Numbered from the stretch's first letter, positions 51,155 to 62,970 are shown. The stretch: DNA of 64,000 nt from Prodigiosinella confusarubida (GCF_002847015.1 NZ_CP025085.1:1798001-1862000), one strand, 5' to 3'. Numbers and translations: made by a program. Notes: a model not told the origin generated them from the sequence alone.

Positions 51155-52009
51155 TCATGCGGTTAAATCAACCTGCTGGTTATCAATCAGGCGCGCTTTA
51201 CCGAGCCAGGCGGCCATTAGTACCACCGCTCGGGTGCTGTCGCTCGTTAACGGTTGCAACGTGTCAGCATCACGAACAAACAGCTCATCAGGTGTAAACC
51301 CTGCATCGCGCAGTGATGCTTCCGCCTGGGTGAGCATGTCATCTATCCGCCGGTCGCCATTTGTTAGTTGCTCCACAATGGAGAGCATGATCTGGTGGAT
51401 TCTGGGGGCAACCTGGCGATCTTCTGCATTGAGATAACCATTACGCGAACTCAGTGCCAGCCCGTCTTTGGCCCGAACTATAGGAACTCCGACGATATTA
51501 ATGTCGTAACCCATGTCTTCCACCATCCGACGGATAAGCGCTAACTGTTGATAATCTTTTTCCCCAAAGCAGGCAATATCGGGTTGAACCAGATTAAATA
51601 GCTTGCTGACTACGGTTGCCACACCACGAAAATGCCCTGGCCGGCTGGCACCTTCAAGTATATGGGAAAGTGTTGGAACCTCAACAAAGGTTTGCTGTTC
51701 CAGCCCGTTGGGATAGATGATGTCTGGAGAGGGAGCAAAAACCAGGTCAACCCCGCGCTGAGTCAGCTTTTCGCAATCCTCTTGCAAGGTTCGCGGGTAA
51801 TGGGATAAATCGTCAGGCCGTTCAAACTGTAGCGGGTTGACAAAAATGCTGGTCACAACGATGTCGGCTTGCGCTTTGGCTTCATCCACCAGTGCCATGT
51901 GACCATCATGCAGATTGCCCATGGTTGGCACCAGGGCAATACGTTTACCTTCTTGCCGCCAGCGACGAATTTCGCGGTGCAGCATGAGAGGTGTTTCAAT
52001 AATCAGCAC
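51155..52009 (-). CDS. panC: Pantothenate synthetase
   Basis: Joins pantoate and beta-alanine using ATP. A 284-residue enzyme with the nucleotidyltransferase HIGH-type motif in [31 protein letters not shown] and the KMSKS-like region [10 protein letters not shown]. It lies 15 bp after panB and 25 bp before panD on the same strand. Confidence 0.97.
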   Translation of the reverse strand: MLIIETPLMLHREIRRWRQEGKRIALVPTMGNLHDGHMALVDEAKAQADIVVTSIFVNPLQFERPDDLSHYPRTLQEDCEKLTQRGVDLVFAPSPDIIYPNGLEQQTFVEVPTLSHILEGASRPGHFRGVATVVSKLFNLVQPDIACFGEKDYQQLALIRRMVEDMGYDINIVGVPIVRAKDGLALSSRNGYLNAEDRQVAPRIHQIMLSIVEQLTNGDRRIDDMLTQAEASLRDAGFTPDELFVRDADTLQPLTSDSTRAVVLMAAWLGKARLIDNQQVDLTA

Positions 52010-52024
52010 TCCAATTCTCCTGCG

Positions 52025-52819
52025 TTAATGGAAGGTATGTTGATCTTCGGGATAGATCCCTTGCTCAACTTCCTGCACATAAAGGCGTACGGCGGCGCGG
52101 ATATCCCCACTCTGGGCGAGAAAGTTTTTGGCAAATTTGGGCGTTTGTTCACCCGTGATGCCAAGTGCATCGTGCATCACCAGAATCTGTCCGTCGGTAA
52201 CGTTACCTGCTCCAATACCAATCACCGGGATAGACAACGCTTCGGTAACGCATTTTGCCAGTGATACCGGCACGCATTCGAGTACCAGCAGTTGTGCCCC
52301 AGCCTGTTCCAGATTCAGTGCATCTTCCAGCAGGCGATTTGCTGTCACCTCTTCGCGACCCTGAACCTTGTAGCCGCCAAAAACGTTTACTGACTGAGGC
52401 GTCAGGCCCAAATGTCCACAAACCGGTACAGCACGCTCAGTCAGCATACGCACTGTGGGCACCAGCCAACTACCGCCTTCCAGCTTGACCATATTGGCAC
52501 CAGCGCGCATCAGTTCGGCGGCCTGCAGACAGGCCTGTTCCGGGGTGGCGCAGCTCATGAACGGCATATCGGATAATAGCAGGCAGTGTGGTGCTCCACG
52601 GCGTACACAGCGGGTATGGTAGACGATATCCTCTATTGTTACGGGGAGTGTAGAGTCGTGCCCCTGCAAGGTCATACCAAGAGAATCGCCAACCAACATA
52701 ACCTGTACGCCTTGTTCAAAGAAAAGCCGGGAAAAACTAGCGTCATAGGCTGTAATTGAAGCAAATTTTTTTTGTTCCAGCTTCCACTGGCGTAAATGGG
52801 ATAGGGTAGTCGTTTTCAT
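52025..52819 (-). CDS. panB: 3-methyl-2-oxobutanoate hydroxymethyltransferase
   Basis: First step of pantoate synthesis, adding hydroxymethyl from methylene-THF to ketoisovalerate. A 264-residue TIM-barrel enzyme with [35 protein letters not shown] and the terminal [15 protein letters not shown] region. First gene of panBCD. Confidence 0.97.
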   Translation of the reverse strand: MKTTTLSHLRQWKLEQKKFASITAYDASFSRLFFEQGVQVMLVGDSLGMTLQGHDSTLPVTIEDIVYHTRCVRRGAPHCLLLSDMPFMSCATPEQACLQAAELMRAGANMVKLEGGSWLVPTVRMLTERAVPVCGHLGLTPQSVNVFGGYKVQGREEVTANRLLEDALNLEQAGAQLLVLECVPVSLAKCVTEALSIPVIGIGAGNVTDGQILVMHDALGITGEQTPKFAKNFLAQSGDIRAAVRLYVQEVEQGIYPEDQHTFH

Positions 52820-52924
52820 GACAACTTTCCTGAGTCAATGTAGATAACACTTAAAGGAGAAACATTCTAATGGAAGCTGACAATGAGCGGTAGCGTTGCG
52901 GTTTTACTTTGAAAAAGAGAGTAA

Positions 52925-53422
52925 TCAGGGCGTATTGGGGATGGGCCACAACATCAAACCATTGCGGGGAACTTGTTTTAGCTGTTCCGCCAGCGAGCTT
53001 CCATCCGGGAAAACAAGTTCAGGCGCGATTTCCGCCAGAGGATAGAGCATGAACTCACGGTTTTTCATATCGTAATGCGGTACGGTCAGGCGTTCGGTAT
53101 TGATGATTGCATCACCAAATAGCAGGATGTCGAGATCCAGTGTCCGTGGTCCCCAGCGTTGGGCTTTACGCACCCTCCCTTGTTCCTGTTCGATACGCTG
53201 GGTGTGATCCAACAGGCATTCAGCCGTAAGATGAGTGTCCAGTTCAGCCACCGCATTGAGGTAATCAGGCTGATCTTGTGGCCCCAGTGGACGAGAGCGA
53301 TAAAAAGAAGAACAGCATACCAGTCTGGTTTGCGGAACGGCATCCAATGCCGCCAGCGCGGCACTGACTTGCTGCAAAGGGTGAGTCAAATTGCTGCCCA
53401 GCGCCAGGTAAACCCGTGGCAT
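52925..53422 (-). CDS. folK: HPPK: 2-amino-4-hydroxy-6-hydroxymethyldihydropteridine diphosphokinase
   Basis: Activates the pterin for dihydropteroate synthesis in the folate pathway. A 165-residue enzyme with YLALGSNLTHPLQQ, YRSRPLGPQDQPDYLNAV and the signature RWGPRTLDLDILLFG. Its ATG overlaps the pcnB stop (TGATG), so the two are coupled. Confidence 0.96.
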   Translation of the reverse strand: MPRVYLALGSNLTHPLQQVSAALAALDAVPQTRLVCCSSFYRSRPLGPQDQPDYLNAVAELDTHLTAECLLDHTQRIEQEQGRVRKAQRWGPRTLDLDILLFGDAIINTERLTVPHYDMKNREFMLYPLAEIAPELVFPDGSSLAEQLKQVPRNGLMLWPIPNTP

Positions 53423-54822
53423 CAGGATTTTCCCGGAGCAGCGGGTCGTTTGCGTGGGCGGCGCGAACGACGGTGCGGCGTCGGGCCATCATCCAGTGAA
53501 TTGAGCATCACTTGCTGACGCGGAGGTGGTGCTACCTGAAATTCTCCCCACCACTGCGTTAGACGTTGTAATTCCGGGTGATGCTCAATGTCAGCACGAA
53601 GAGCGAGCAGATCATAGGCAGCACGGAATTTAGGGTGCTCCATCAACTTGTAAGCCCGTTTCCCCTGACGACGCGACAGTCGTAACTGTAATTGCCAGAT
53701 ATCGCGGATTAACGACGTGATCCGTTTCGGGATTGACAATGAACGACACTGTTCATCCAGCACATCATTCATTGCCAGTGCAAAAGCCTCAAAATAAGCC
53801 AAGCCACTTTCTTGTGTCAGTTTCTGCGCATGTTCAATCAACGGATACCACAACATGGCGGAAAACAGGAACGCAGGATTGACGCGCATATCGTTCTGAA
53901 TGCGTTGGTCGGTATTTTTCAGTACCTGAATGATCATCCGTTCCAGATTGGTTTGACCTTCCTCGGTGAAATGGCTGCTGATGAGGGGAAATAGAGGCTG
54001 GAACAGTTGGTACTGACACAACATCACGTAAGTGGGGTAACCATAGCCAGCTTGCAATAGTTTCAGTGACTCTTCAAACATCCGTGCTGAGGGAATGTCA
54101 TGCAGTAATGCTGCCAGCCGTGGAATCGGTTCTGCGGTTTCCGGGCTGAGCTTCATGTTCAGTTTGGCGGCAAAACGCACAGCACGTAGCATTCGCACCG
54201 GATCTTCACGGTAACGGGTTTCCGGTTCACCAATCATACGGATAATCCCCTGACGTAAATCACTCATGCCATTGGTGTAGTCGCGTACCGTAAAATCAGA
54301 AATGCTGTAGTAGAGGCTATTGATGGAGAAATCACGCCGTTGAGCGTCTTCTTCAATGGTGCCGAAAATATTGTCACGCAGCAGCATTCCATTCTGGTCT
54401 CGCTGCGCGGCATTTTTTATCTGCGGTTCCCCATTTTGTTCATGATGGCCGCGAAACGTAGCGACTTCGATCACTTCAGATCCAAACATCACATGAGCGA
54501 GACGAAAACGGCGGCCAACCAGCCGACAATTACGGAATAGTTTACGTACCTGTTCTGGTGTGGCATTGGTGGTGATATCAAAGTCTTTAGGTTTTTTACC
54601 CAGAAGCAGGTCACGTACACCACCACCGACCAGATAAGCCTCATAGCCCGCTTTGTTCAAGCGATAAAGTACCTTCAGTGCATTTTCACTAATGTCACGG
54701 CGTGAAATAGTGTGCTGGTCACGCGGGATTACCGTCAGCGGTTGGGGCTCTGTGCCTGACTCAGCCATTTCGTTTTCACGATTCAGTACTTTACGGCAAA
54801 AATTAGCTACTCGGGTAAAAAT
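53422..54822 (-). CDS. pcnB: Poly(A) polymerase I, ATT start codon
   Basis: Adds poly(A) tails that promote RNA decay and control plasmid antisense RNAs. 466 residues: nucleotidyltransferase core [20 protein letters not shown] with the catalytic Asp pair, RNA-binding middle domain, and an Arg-rich tail ([12 protein letters not shown]). The conserved N-terminus [12 protein letters not shown] has no ATG or GTG before it; the codon there is ATT at 54822-54820, preceded by GAGGTG. E. coli pcnB is a known example of AUU initiation. An in-frame ATG 57 bp upstream lacks homology. Confidence 0.93.
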   Translation of the reverse strand: MFTRVANFCRKVLNRENEMAESGTEPQPLTVIPRDQHTISRRDISENALKVLYRLNKAGYEAYLVGGGVRDLLLGKKPKDFDITTNATPEQVRKLFRNCRLVGRRFRLAHVMFGSEVIEVATFRGHHEQNGEPQIKNAAQRDQNGMLLRDNIFGTIEEDAQRRDFSINSLYYSISDFTVRDYTNGMSDLRQGIIRMIGEPETRYREDPVRMLRAVRFAAKLNMKLSPETAEPIPRLAALLHDIPSARMFEESLKLLQAGYGYPTYVMLCQYQLFQPLFPLISSHFTEEGQTNLERMIIQVLKNTDQRIQNDMRVNPAFLFSAMLWYPLIEHAQKLTQESGLAYFEAFALAMNDVLDEQCRSLSIPKRITSLIRDIWQLQLRLSRRQGKRAYKLMEHPKFRAAYDLLALRADIEHHPELQRLTQWWGEFQVAPPPRQQVMLNSLDDGPTPHRRSRRPRKRPAAPGKS

Positions 54823-54888
54823 AATACACCTCGATAGTGATGAAGAATTAACAGTACAATAAAAATAGCGGCTAATCATAGCTCACCC

Positions 54889-55818
54889 TCAGCCCTTTGA
54901 GAATGCTGATGTGATTTTCGGCGCAGGAATGATCGCTTTTGAGGGTACTGAAGATAACGACCAGTGCGCAATAGCCCATGTTAGCAGCATGGTTAGACTG
55001 AGATCCCGCCAGCATTCAGGCAACGGCTGGCATAGAAATGCCAGCGCTTGTATCAAAATTTGACGGGGATCGCCGTCCGGGAGTGGAGGAGCGTGGTTCT
55101 GTTTGGATAATTTATCGCCAAATGTATTCAATACCAGTGGTAAATGCACATACGATGGCGGTGTATAACCGAATTGCCGATAAAGCGTTAGCTGGTGTAC
55201 TGTCGGCTCAATCAAATCTGCACCACGTACAATCTCGGTGATACCCTGTTGGTGATCATCCACAACAACCGCTAGATTATAGGCAAACAGACCATCTCGC
55301 CGATGAATGATAAAGTCTTCACTGGCCAGTGCCGGGTCGGTATGGATTTCACCGCGCAACTGGTCGTAAAAACTGAATATAGGTGACGTTTGCCGTAGCC
55401 TCAGCGCGGCATTATCGGCGCCCCGGTTAAGTGTGCGGCAATAGCCATCGTAGTGACCGCCAATCTGTTGAATACGTTGACGGGGGCAGATGCAGTAATA
55501 ACACAGACCTTGTTGCTTTAGTTGATGCAAGGCAGAAAGGTAAAGGTCATGACGTTGGGATTGGTAAACCACTGGACCATCCCACAGCAGACCATAATGC
55601 TCTAGTTGCTTAAGAATACGGTTGGCTGAGCCAGGTACTTCACGTGGGGGATCGATATCTTCAATTCGCACCAACCACTGGCCGTGGTTTGCACGCGCTT
55701 GTAGATAGCTGCCCAGAGCGGCAACCAAAGAGCCGAAATGTAAATCGCCAGACGGGGATGGAGCAAAACGTCCGACATAATACTGCCTTTCGGACATACT
55801 TATGTTGCATTTAGACAT
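54889..55818 (-). CDS. gluQ: Glutamyl-Q tRNA(Asp) synthetase
   Basis: Attaches glutamate to queuosine-34 of tRNA-Asp. A truncated class I synthetase of 309 residues with the HIGH-type motif [13 protein letters not shown], zinc ligands Cys-x-Cys, Tyr and Cys in [20 protein letters not shown], and KMSKS-type KLSKQNHA. It lacks an anticodon-binding domain, as the family does. Start at 55818 or 55797; neither has a clear ribosome-binding site. Downstream of dksA across a hairpin. Confidence 0.93.
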   Translation of the reverse strand: MSKCNISMSERQYYVGRFAPSPSGDLHFGSLVAALGSYLQARANHGQWLVRIEDIDPPREVPGSANRILKQLEHYGLLWDGPVVYQSQRHDLYLSALHQLKQQGLCYYCICPRQRIQQIGGHYDGYCRTLNRGADNAALRLRQTSPIFSFYDQLRGEIHTDPALASEDFIIHRRDGLFAYNLAVVVDDHQQGITEIVRGADLIEPTVHQLTLYRQFGYTPPSYVHLPLVLNTFGDKLSKQNHAPPLPDGDPRQILIQALAFLCQPLPECWRDLSLTMLLTWAIAHWSLSSVPSKAIIPAPKITSAFSKG

Positions 55819-55830
55819 GTGTTGAAATGA

Positions 55831-55856
55831 AGCGGGAAAGCATTTGCTTTCCCGCT
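55831..55856 (-). terminator. Hairpin between dksA and gluQ
   Basis: AGCGGGAAAGC-ATTT-GCTTTCCCGCT, a perfect 11-bp stem starting 8 bp after the dksA stop. The minus-strand tail is only partly T-rich, so it may be a leaky terminator that lets some dksA transcription reach gluQ, as reported for E. coli and Shigella. Confidence 0.75.
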
Positions 55857-55863
55857 TGGCGAA

Positions 55864-56319
55864 TTACCCTGCCATCTGTTTTTCGCGTATTTCTGCCAAT
55901 GTTTTGCAGTCAATACACAGGTCGGCAGTAGGACGGGCCTCAAGACGGCGAATACCAATCTCTACACCACAGGACTCACAATAACCAAAGTCCTCGTCTT
56001 CAATTTTCTGCAATGTCTTAGCGATTTTTTTGATCAGTTTACGTTCACGATCACGGTTGCGCAGTTCAAGGCTGAATTCTTCTTCCTGAGCGGCACGATC
56101 CACCGGATCGGGAAAGTTGGCGGCCTCATCTTGCATGTGCGATACGGTTCGATCCACTTCATCCCTGAGTTGGTTGCGCCATGCTTCAAGAATACGCCTG
56201 AAATGAGACAGCTGAGCGTCGTTCATGTATTCTTCGCCCGGCTTCTCCTGGTACGGCTCCACTCCGGCAATTGCGAGAATGCTCAGAGAGGATGTCTTAC
56301 GGTTTTGCCCTTCTTGCAT
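55864..56319 (-). CDS. dksA: RNA polymerase-binding transcription factor DksA
   Basis: Works with ppGpp in the secondary channel of RNA polymerase; represses rRNA P1 promoters such as that at 24124. A 151-residue protein, coiled coil with tip Asp residues in [15 protein letters not shown], and a zinc finger CESCGV/CIDCK near 114-138. ATG 56319 ([15 protein letters not shown]) with AGGAG upstream is the E. coli start. Confidence 0.98.
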   Translation of the reverse strand: MQEGQNRKTSSLSILAIAGVEPYQEKPGEEYMNDAQLSHFRRILEAWRNQLRDEVDRTVSHMQDEAANFPDPVDRAAQEEEFSLELRNRDRERKLIKKIAKTLQKIEDEDFGYCESCGVEIGIRRLEARPTADLCIDCKTLAEIREKQMAG

Positions 56320-56490
56320 GTTGCTTCTCCTACATAACACGACACGCACTATCGCTCCCCATGAGGGGAAAAAACAGGCCGCTATAAATAACAGATGGAT
56401 GCTAGGTTGGCAATGATTCCTGACACTGGCCTGATAAAGTGTGAGGAATGACGTATTCCTGCTAGATGATACATAACGTACAACAGGGCG

Positions 56491-57213
56491 TCAGCTTGTG
56501 GTTGTCACGTTATTGAACAACGGTAGCCGATGTCCCCAGATAATACCATTGGGAGATATATATGCACCGTAACACAAAATTTCAACCCCCTGACGCTGTG
56601 CCTGAACGAATAATTCGGCATATCGCTGGTCGATATGTCGAGCTGGGGAAACCTGAGTGATTGCTGAGTGCAGCACAGCAAAAAACAGAACTGCCCGTTG
56701 GCCGTTGGCCACTACGTATTGCAGTTCGCGCAGATGCTTTTGCCCACGCAGTGTTACCGTATCGGGAAAGTAACCACATCCTTGTTGCAATAACGTGACA
56801 GATTTAACTTCAATATAGCAGTTAATTTTTGCGGGTGCTTTTAATAACAGGTCGATCCGGCTGTTTTCCGAGCCATAACGAACTTCTCTTTTTACCGTGC
56901 TGTAACCACTAAGTTCGGGTATCTGATTAGCCAATAACGCTTCATGTACTAGCGTATTGGCACGTAATGTATTGATGCAGATCCAGTCTCCCTGTTGTGT
57001 TTCTGTCAATTCCCAGGTGTGGGGATATTTGCGTTTGTTATTATTGGAAGTGGAATACCAGACGGTATCGCCAGGTGTGGCGCATCCGGTCATGGCGCCT
57101 GTATTGGGGCAATGCAGCGTCAATTCCTCACCATCGGCGGTGATCACATCGGCAAGAAAGCGTTTGTAACGTTTAATCAGTCTTGCTGGTTGCAGGCGGG
57201 GCGAGTAGTCCAT
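56491..57213 (-). CDS. sfsA: Sugar fermentation stimulation protein SfsA
   Basis: A 240-residue nuclease-fold protein with DNA binding reported in E. coli; physiological role unsettled. Motifs: [36 protein letters not shown] (nuclease-like acidic residues) and [19 protein letters not shown]. Slightly longer than the 234-residue E. coli protein. Neighbour thpR on the same strand, 13 bp away. Confidence 0.95.
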   Translation of the reverse strand: MDYSPRLQPARLIKRYKRFLADVITADGEELTLHCPNTGAMTGCATPGDTVWYSTSNNNKRKYPHTWELTETQQGDWICINTLRANTLVHEALLANQIPELSGYSTVKREVRYGSENSRIDLLLKAPAKINCYIEVKSVTLLQQGCGYFPDTVTLRGQKHLRELQYVVANGQRAVLFFAVLHSAITQVSPARHIDQRYAELFVQAQRQGVEILCYGAYISPNGIIWGHRLPLFNNVTTTS

Positions 57214-57226
57214 TTATAGTGTGTTC

Positions 57227-57757
57227 TCAGGAGGTCAGTGACCAGCTTGATAATGATTGGTAGCGGGTATGCCCATTCTCATACAGCGATTCATAAAGAG
57301 AAAAGTGAGTCATCGGGATTGTCCAGGAAAAGGTCTCTGCTGGCAATGCCACTGGGCGTGTGGCACCTCGTAGCAGTGTAATATGCGGATGAAACGGTTG
57401 TCTGCTTTGATGGCAACCGCTGTGAGCCGCCTGTGAGCGCAATAACTCGGCTAACTGCAACAGTCCACGTGGTGCCTGACGACAGCCCAACCAGACGATG
57501 CCCGAACGCGGCCACTGTCCAGTATCGTTGATTGTCACTGTAAATGCTGGCTGGCGGATGCGACTGGCCAGGTCGCGTAGCGTCTGGCATTTTCGTTCAC
57601 TGATTTCACCCAGAAACGCCAGTGTCAGGTGCAGGCTCGCAGCGGCGACGGGTCGTCCGGCCTCTGGCAAAAAATGCTCAGCACGCCAGCGGATCATCTG
57701 CTGACGGATGTCATCCGGTATGGATAGGGCAAAAAACAGACGGGAAGTAGGGTTCAT
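57227..57757 (-). CDS. thpR: RNA 2',3'-cyclic phosphodiesterase ThpR (LigT)
   Basis: A 176-residue 2H phosphoesterase with the two catalytic HxT motifs, LHLTLAFLGE near residue 43 and PFHPHITLLRG near 125. It opens 2',3'-cyclic ends of RNA and can ligate certain tRNA halves. Length equals E. coli. Divergent from hrpB, as in E. coli. Confidence 0.95.
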   Translation of the reverse strand: MNPTSRLFFALSIPDDIRQQMIRWRAEHFLPEAGRPVAAASLHLTLAFLGEISERKCQTLRDLASRIRQPAFTVTINDTGQWPRSGIVWLGCRQAPRGLLQLAELLRSQAAHSGCHQSRQPFHPHITLLRGATRPVALPAETFSWTIPMTHFSLYESLYENGHTRYQSLSSWSLTS

Positions 57758-57830
57758 GTCAAGCTCTCTGTTCTGGTTCTTTCCGATGCTACAATGTCAG
57801 CCGCTTAAAGTTAATTATTACGGAGTCCCT

Positions 57831-60275
57831 GTGAGTTTACCGCCTGTCAGTGCCGTGCTGGAGGATGTCATCAATGCGCTGCACACCTCGCCCCAGGTCA
57901 TGTTGCATGCCCCCACGGGTGCGGGGAAATCTACCTGGTTGCCGTTGCAACTATTGCAACAGGGCGGTTTTTCCGGCCGAATCATCATGCTGGAGCCACG
58001 GCGTCTGGCAGCCAGGAGTGTGGCCTGGCGTCTGGCCGAAAGCCTGGGGGAAGAACCGGGACAAACGGTGGGATATCGCATGCGCTCGGAAACCTGTATC
58101 AGTAAGTTCACCCGGCTGGAAGTGGTGACCGAAGGTATTCTGACCCGGATGTTGCAGCAGGATGCCGAACTTCAGGGTATTGCGCTGGTGATTCTGGATG
58201 AGTTTCATGAACGTAGCTTACAGGCCGATCTGGCGCTTGCTCTGTTGCTGGATATTCAGCGGGGGCTACGGGACGATCTTCGACTGCTGATTATGTCCGC
58301 TACACTGGATAATCAACGTCTTTCTCTTTTATTGCCGCAATCTGGCAATGTGATATCCGAAGGCCGCGCTTATCCGGTTGTTAGACATTATCGGCCGTTG
58401 GCGGCGCAAGAGCGGCTGGAAGAGGGAATGTCTCGCCTGATTTACCGTTTGTTGCAGGACGAAACCGGATCGTTACTGGTATTTTTACCCGGTGTAGCGG
58501 AAATTAGACGGGTTCATGCCATGCTGGTTGACAGGGTTGCGATGGATACCGATCTCTGCCCACTGTATGGTGCGTTAACCCTCGGCGATCAGCAAAAAGC
58601 GATTCGGGTCCCGGCGGAGGGGCGGCGTAAAGTGGTACTGGCTACCAATATTGCAGAAACCAGTCTGACGATTGACGGTATCCGTGTCGTGGTAGACAGT
58701 GGTTTGGAACGAGTCGCTCAGTTTGACGTGAAAAGTGGGTTGACGTGCCTGGTGACCCAGCGTATCAGCCAGGCCTCCATGACTCAGCGTGCGGGTCGGG
58801 CGGGGCGTTTGTCTCCTGGCGTCTGCTGGCACCTGTTTTCCAAAGAGCAGGCTGAACGGGCTACCAGCCAAAGTGAAGCGGAAATTCTTAACAGTGATTT
58901 ATCCGGTCTGTGGCTGGATTTGTTGCAGTGGGGTTGCCATGATGTGAATCAGCTTGACTGGTTGGATACGCCGCCGGTAACCGCGCTGAATGCGGCCAGG
59001 CAACTGTTGCATCAGTTATCCATTACTGACCAACAAGGAAAACTGACCTTTACTGGACGTCAGATTGCGTCGCTAGGTTGTGATCCCCGCCTCGCCACCA
59101 TGTTGTATACGGCTGCGGGGCAGAATAATGATGCGCTGGCAACCGCGGCGATGCTGGTGGCTATTATCGAAGAGCCGCCACGCAGTGGATCACTGAATCT
59201 GTCAGATTGGTTGCACCGGCCTGCCAGTCATTGGCAACACCGAGCCCGGCAGCTTATCCGACGTGTTAATGGTGGGCATGGTCATATTAATGAGGCGTTG
59301 GCTGCGGCATTGTTGGCGATTGGTTTCCCTGATCGTATTGCCCGGCGACGGGGTCAGGATGGGCGTTATTTGCTGGCTAATGGTATCGGTGCCCAGATAC
59401 CGGCCGATGATGCCCTCTCGGCAACTGAGTGGTTGATCATCCCGTCACTCATGCAAAAGCATGATAGTGCCGACGCGCGGGGTCTCTTGGCGCTACCGCT
59501 TGCGATAAATGCACTGACGCAGCAGTTACCGAGCTTGTTAAACGAACTCAACGTTGTGCACTGGGATGAAGAAAAGGGTACTCTGCACGCTAGTCGACGC
59601 AGTCAGGTTGGGTGCCTGACGTTACGCACGCAGCCACTGGCCAAACCCTCTGATGACGAGTTCCGGCGGGCTATGCTGAACTGGCTACGAGAGCAGGGAT
59701 TATCAGTTCTGAACTGGGATGCTGCATCATTACAGTTGCGGGCGAGGATCCAGTGCGCCCGGCAGTGGTTACCGGAAGTGGCGTGGCCGGCAGTGGATGA
59801 CGAAACGTTGTTGCTGACGCTGGAGCAGTGGTTGCTACCTTCACTGTCTGGTGTGCGCGATCTGCGAGCGCTTCGTCAAATTGATCTGAGCGACGCTTTG
59901 CTGCGGTTGCTTAACTGGTCGCAGCGGCAACGGCTGGATAACGCATTGCCTAGCTATTACACTGTGCCGGGTGGGAGCCGACTGCCTATTTGTTATTACG
60001 AGGACAAACTACCCACTCTGGCTGTTCGGTTACAGGAAATGTTTGGTGAACAGCAAAGTCCGCAATTGGCGGACGGGCGGGTGTCACTGGTGTTGGAGCT
60101 GTTGTCTCCGGCGCAGCGACCATTGCAGATTACTCGTGATCTGGCTGCATTTTGGCAGGGGGCGTATCGGGAAGTGCAAAAAGAGATGAAAGGGCGCTAT
60201 CCCAAACATGTCTGGCCCGATGATCCGGCCAATGCCGTACCGACCAGACGGACCAAAAAATATCAAAATCATTAA
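57831..60275 (+). CDS. hrpB: ATP-dependent RNA helicase HrpB
   Basis: An 814-residue DEAH-box helicase of undefined physiological target. Walker A is APTGAGKSTWLPLQ near residue 27, then LEPRRLAARS, LDEFHERSLQ, MSATLDN, and motif VI TQRAGRAGR; the HrpB C-terminal domain ends YPKHVWPDDP. The GTG at 57831, with CGGAG upstream, gives the E. coli N-terminus; an ATG at 57708 would overlap thpR. Confidence 0.93.
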   Translation: MSLPPVSAVLEDVINALHTSPQVMLHAPTGAGKSTWLPLQLLQQGGFSGRIIMLEPRRLAARSVAWRLAESLGEEPGQTVGYRMRSETCISKFTRLEVVTEGILTRMLQQDAELQGIALVILDEFHERSLQADLALALLLDIQRGLRDDLRLLIMSATLDNQRLSLLLPQSGNVISEGRAYPVVRHYRPLAAQERLEEGMSRLIYRLLQDETGSLLVFLPGVAEIRRVHAMLVDRVAMDTDLCPLYGALTLGDQQKAIRVPAEGRRKVVLATNIAETSLTIDGIRVVVDSGLERVAQFDVKSGLTCLVTQRISQASMTQRAGRAGRLSPGVCWHLFSKEQAERATSQSEAEILNSDLSGLWLDLLQWGCHDVNQLDWLDTPPVTALNAARQLLHQLSITDQQGKLTFTGRQIASLGCDPRLATMLYTAAGQNNDALATAAMLVAIIEEPPRSGSLNLSDWLHRPASHWQHRARQLIRRVNGGHGHINEALAAALLAIGFPDRIARRRGQDGRYLLANGIGAQIPADDALSATEWLIIPSLMQKHDSADARGLLALPLAINALTQQLPSLLNELNVVHWDEEKGTLHASRRSQVGCLTLRTQPLAKPSDDEFRRAMLNWLREQGLSVLNWDAASLQLRARIQCARQWLPEVAWPAVDDETLLLTLEQWLLPSLSGVRDLRALRQIDLSDALLRLLNWSQRQRLDNALPSYYTVPGGSRLPICYYEDKLPTLAVRLQEMFGEQQSPQLADGRVSLVLELLSPAQRPLQITRDLAAFWQGAYREVQKEMKGRYPKHVWPDDPANAVPTRRTKKYQNH

Positions 60276-60378
60276 TTTCAGATGTTTCCCCCTTTCTTGT
60301 GTGGTGGTGGGGATACAGAGTAGACGGCCAGGTTATAACACCCGTGGCTGTTAGTAATCGGATGGAGAAGTTACTGTA

Positions 60379-62880
60379 ATGTCTCGGGATGATCGCGAAC
60401 CTATCGGACGCAAAGGAAATACGTCACGACGAAAACCTACACGTAAGCAGACGGTACGACGTCACAGGGATGACGACTATGATGATGATTACGACGAGTA
60501 CGATGATGATTACGATAATGACGACGATGGTGATGGTGATGGTGATGATAACGGGAAAAACATGACACGCAAACCTCGTAAGAAGCGGCGCTGGCTGGGG
60601 CTTATGATCAAACTGTCCCTGATCTTTGCTGTAGTGATAGCCGTCTACGGTATTTATCTGGATAGCGAAATCCGCAGTCGTATTGATGGCAAGGTTTGGC
60701 AGTTGCCTGCCGCTGTTTATGGTCGCATGGTCAACCTTGAACCCGGTATGGCCTACAGCAAAAAAGAGATGGTCAATCTGCTGGAGGGTATGCAGTATCG
60801 AGATGTCAACCGGATTACTCGTCCTGGTGAGTTTACTGTTCAGGCAAACAGCATCGAGATGTTGCGTCGTCCTTTTGATTTCCCCGATGGCAAAGAAGGA
60901 CAGATCCACGCCAAGCTGATATTCAGCAATGATCGGTTGTCGCAAATCCAGAATATGGATAATCAGCGTAATTTCGGGTTCTTCCGTCTCGATCCGAAGT
61001 TGATCACCATGTTGCAGTCGCCAAATGGGGAGCAACGCCTATTTGTGCCGCGAGCTGGTTTCCCTGATCTATTGGTGGATACGCTGATTGCCACCGAAGA
61101 CCGGCATTTTTATGAGCATGATGGTATCAGCTTGTATTCCATCGGACGTGCGTTGGTGGCCAATCTAATCGCCGGCCATACGGTGCAAGGGGGAAGTACC
61201 CTGACCCAGCAGTTGGTGAAAAACCTGTTTCTGACCAACAAGCGTTCGCTGTGGCGTAAGGCAAATGAAGCCTATATGGCGTTGATTATGGATCACCGCT
61301 ACAGCAAAGATCGTATTCTGGAGTTGTATCTTAACGAAGTTTATCTGGGACAAAGCGGTAACGATCAGATTCGAGGGTTCCCGCTGGCGAGCCTGTATTA
61401 CTTTGGCCGTCCGGTGGATGAACTAAGCCTTGACCAGCAGGCCATGCTGGTGGGCATGGTGAAAGGGGCGTCATTGTATAACCCCTGGCGCAACCCAAAA
61501 TTGACGCTTGAACGTCGTAATCTGGTACTACGTCTGTTGCAGGATCAGAAGATTATTGATGAGGAGCTCTACAATCTGCTGAGCGCTCGTCCGTTGGGTG
61601 TCCAGCCGAAAGGCGGCGTTATTAGCCCGCAACCGGCTTTTATGCAGTTGGTCCGCCAGGAGCTACAGCAGCGACTCGGGGATCGTGCTAATGATCTTTC
61701 TGGCGTGAAAATTTTTACTACGCTTGATCCCGTCGCTCAGGATGCGGCAGAGAAAGCGGTGGAAACGGGCATTCCGGCGCTGAGAGCGGCCCGTAATGTG
61801 AAAGATCTAGAAACGGCAATGGTGATTGTCGACCGTTTCAGCGGTGAGATTCGGGCGATGGTTGGGGGCGCTGACACCCAGTATGCCGGCTTTAACCGTG
61901 CCTTGCAGGCCAGGCGTCCGGTGGGGTCGTTGGCGAAACCGCCGACCTATCTGACGGCATTAAGCATGCCGGATAAATACCGACTCAATACTATTCTGGA
62001 TGATGAACCGCTATCCATTAAGCTTTCGAATGGCACGGTATGGGAACCAAGAAATTACGATCGGGATTACGGTGGTCAGGTGATGTTGGTTGATGCTCTG
62101 GCACGATCGCTCAATATACCGACGGTAAATCTTGGTATGGCGGTTGGTCTGGATAAGATAAGCGCTACCCTACAGCTGCTGGGGATTCCAAAAAGTGTGA
62201 TTCAGCCTGTTCCGGCGATGTTATTGGGCTCTATCAGCCTGACACCAATGGAAGTTGCTCAGGAATATCAGACGATTGCCAGCGGTGGTAATCGTGCGCC
62301 ATTGTCATCGTTGCGTTCAGTGATCGCAGAAGATGGCACTGTGCTTTATCAGAGCTTTCCGCAGGCGGAAAGAGTGGTACCGGCACAAGCTGCATATCTG
62401 ACGTTGTATGGTATGCAACAGGTTGTGGAACGTGGCACGGCTCGCTCGTTGATGGCGAAGTTCAGTAAATACCATCTGGCAGCCAAAACAGGGACAACTA
62501 ATGATTTGCGTGACAGCTGGTTTGCCGGCATCGATGGTAAAGAGGTGGCAATTACCTGGGTTGGACGTGATAACAACGGTCCGGCCAAGTTGACGGGGGC
62601 TAACGGTGCGTTGACTATCTATCGCCGTTATCTGGAAAATGAGACGCCGTTGCCGCTGATGCTGACTCCGCCTGAAGGTATTAGCAGCATGACAGTGGAC
62701 AGCAGCGGTAACTTCATTTGTAACGGCAGCAGTGCCGGGCAGGTAATACCGGTGTGGACGAGCAATCCGCAGGCGTTATGTCAGTCCAGCCAAACAACAC
62801 ACCCAGCACCCGTCAGTGCGCAACCAGACCAAGGCAGTGACAGTGTTCCTGGCTGGATAAAACAGATGTTTGGGAAGTAA
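60379..62880 (+). CDS. mrcB: Penicillin-binding protein 1B
   Basis: Bifunctional peptidoglycan glycosyltransferase/transpeptidase. 833 residues: cytoplasmic basic/acidic tail (1-75), one membrane segment (about 76-95), UB2H domain that binds LpoB, glycosyltransferase with Glu in [12 protein letters not shown] and [15 protein letters not shown], transpeptidase with SxxK in [10 protein letters not shown] and KTGTTND. An unusually long Asp-rich run lies at about residues 30-58. E. coli has 844 residues. A Met near residue 62 could start a short form. Confidence 0.97.
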   Translation: MSRDDREPIGRKGNTSRRKPTRKQTVRRHRDDDYDDDYDEYDDDYDNDDDGDGDGDDNGKNMTRKPRKKRRWLGLMIKLSLIFAVVIAVYGIYLDSEIRSRIDGKVWQLPAAVYGRMVNLEPGMAYSKKEMVNLLEGMQYRDVNRITRPGEFTVQANSIEMLRRPFDFPDGKEGQIHAKLIFSNDRLSQIQNMDNQRNFGFFRLDPKLITMLQSPNGEQRLFVPRAGFPDLLVDTLIATEDRHFYEHDGISLYSIGRALVANLIAGHTVQGGSTLTQQLVKNLFLTNKRSLWRKANEAYMALIMDHRYSKDRILELYLNEVYLGQSGNDQIRGFPLASLYYFGRPVDELSLDQQAMLVGMVKGASLYNPWRNPKLTLERRNLVLRLLQDQKIIDEELYNLLSARPLGVQPKGGVISPQPAFMQLVRQELQQRLGDRANDLSGVKIFTTLDPVAQDAAEKAVETGIPALRAARNVKDLETAMVIVDRFSGEIRAMVGGADTQYAGFNRALQARRPVGSLAKPPTYLTALSMPDKYRLNTILDDEPLSIKLSNGTVWEPRNYDRDYGGQVMLVDALARSLNIPTVNLGMAVGLDKISATLQLLGIPKSVIQPVPAMLLGSISLTPMEVAQEYQTIASGGNRAPLSSLRSVIAEDGTVLYQSFPQAERVVPAQAAYLTLYGMQQVVERGTARSLMAKFSKYHLAAKTGTTNDLRDSWFAGIDGKEVAITWVGRDNNGPAKLTGANGALTIYRRYLENETPLPLMLTPPEGISSMTVDSSGNFICNGSSAGQVIPVWTSNPQALCQSSQTTHPAPVSAQPDQGSDSVPGWIKQMFGK

Positions 62881-62970
62881 AGCTTCAGGTGCAGTGGTAG
62901 GTAATTATCGCAGTCAGTAGCAGCCAGGCTCACTGGCTGTTACGTCATCAGTCTCATTGAGCACAGACAA

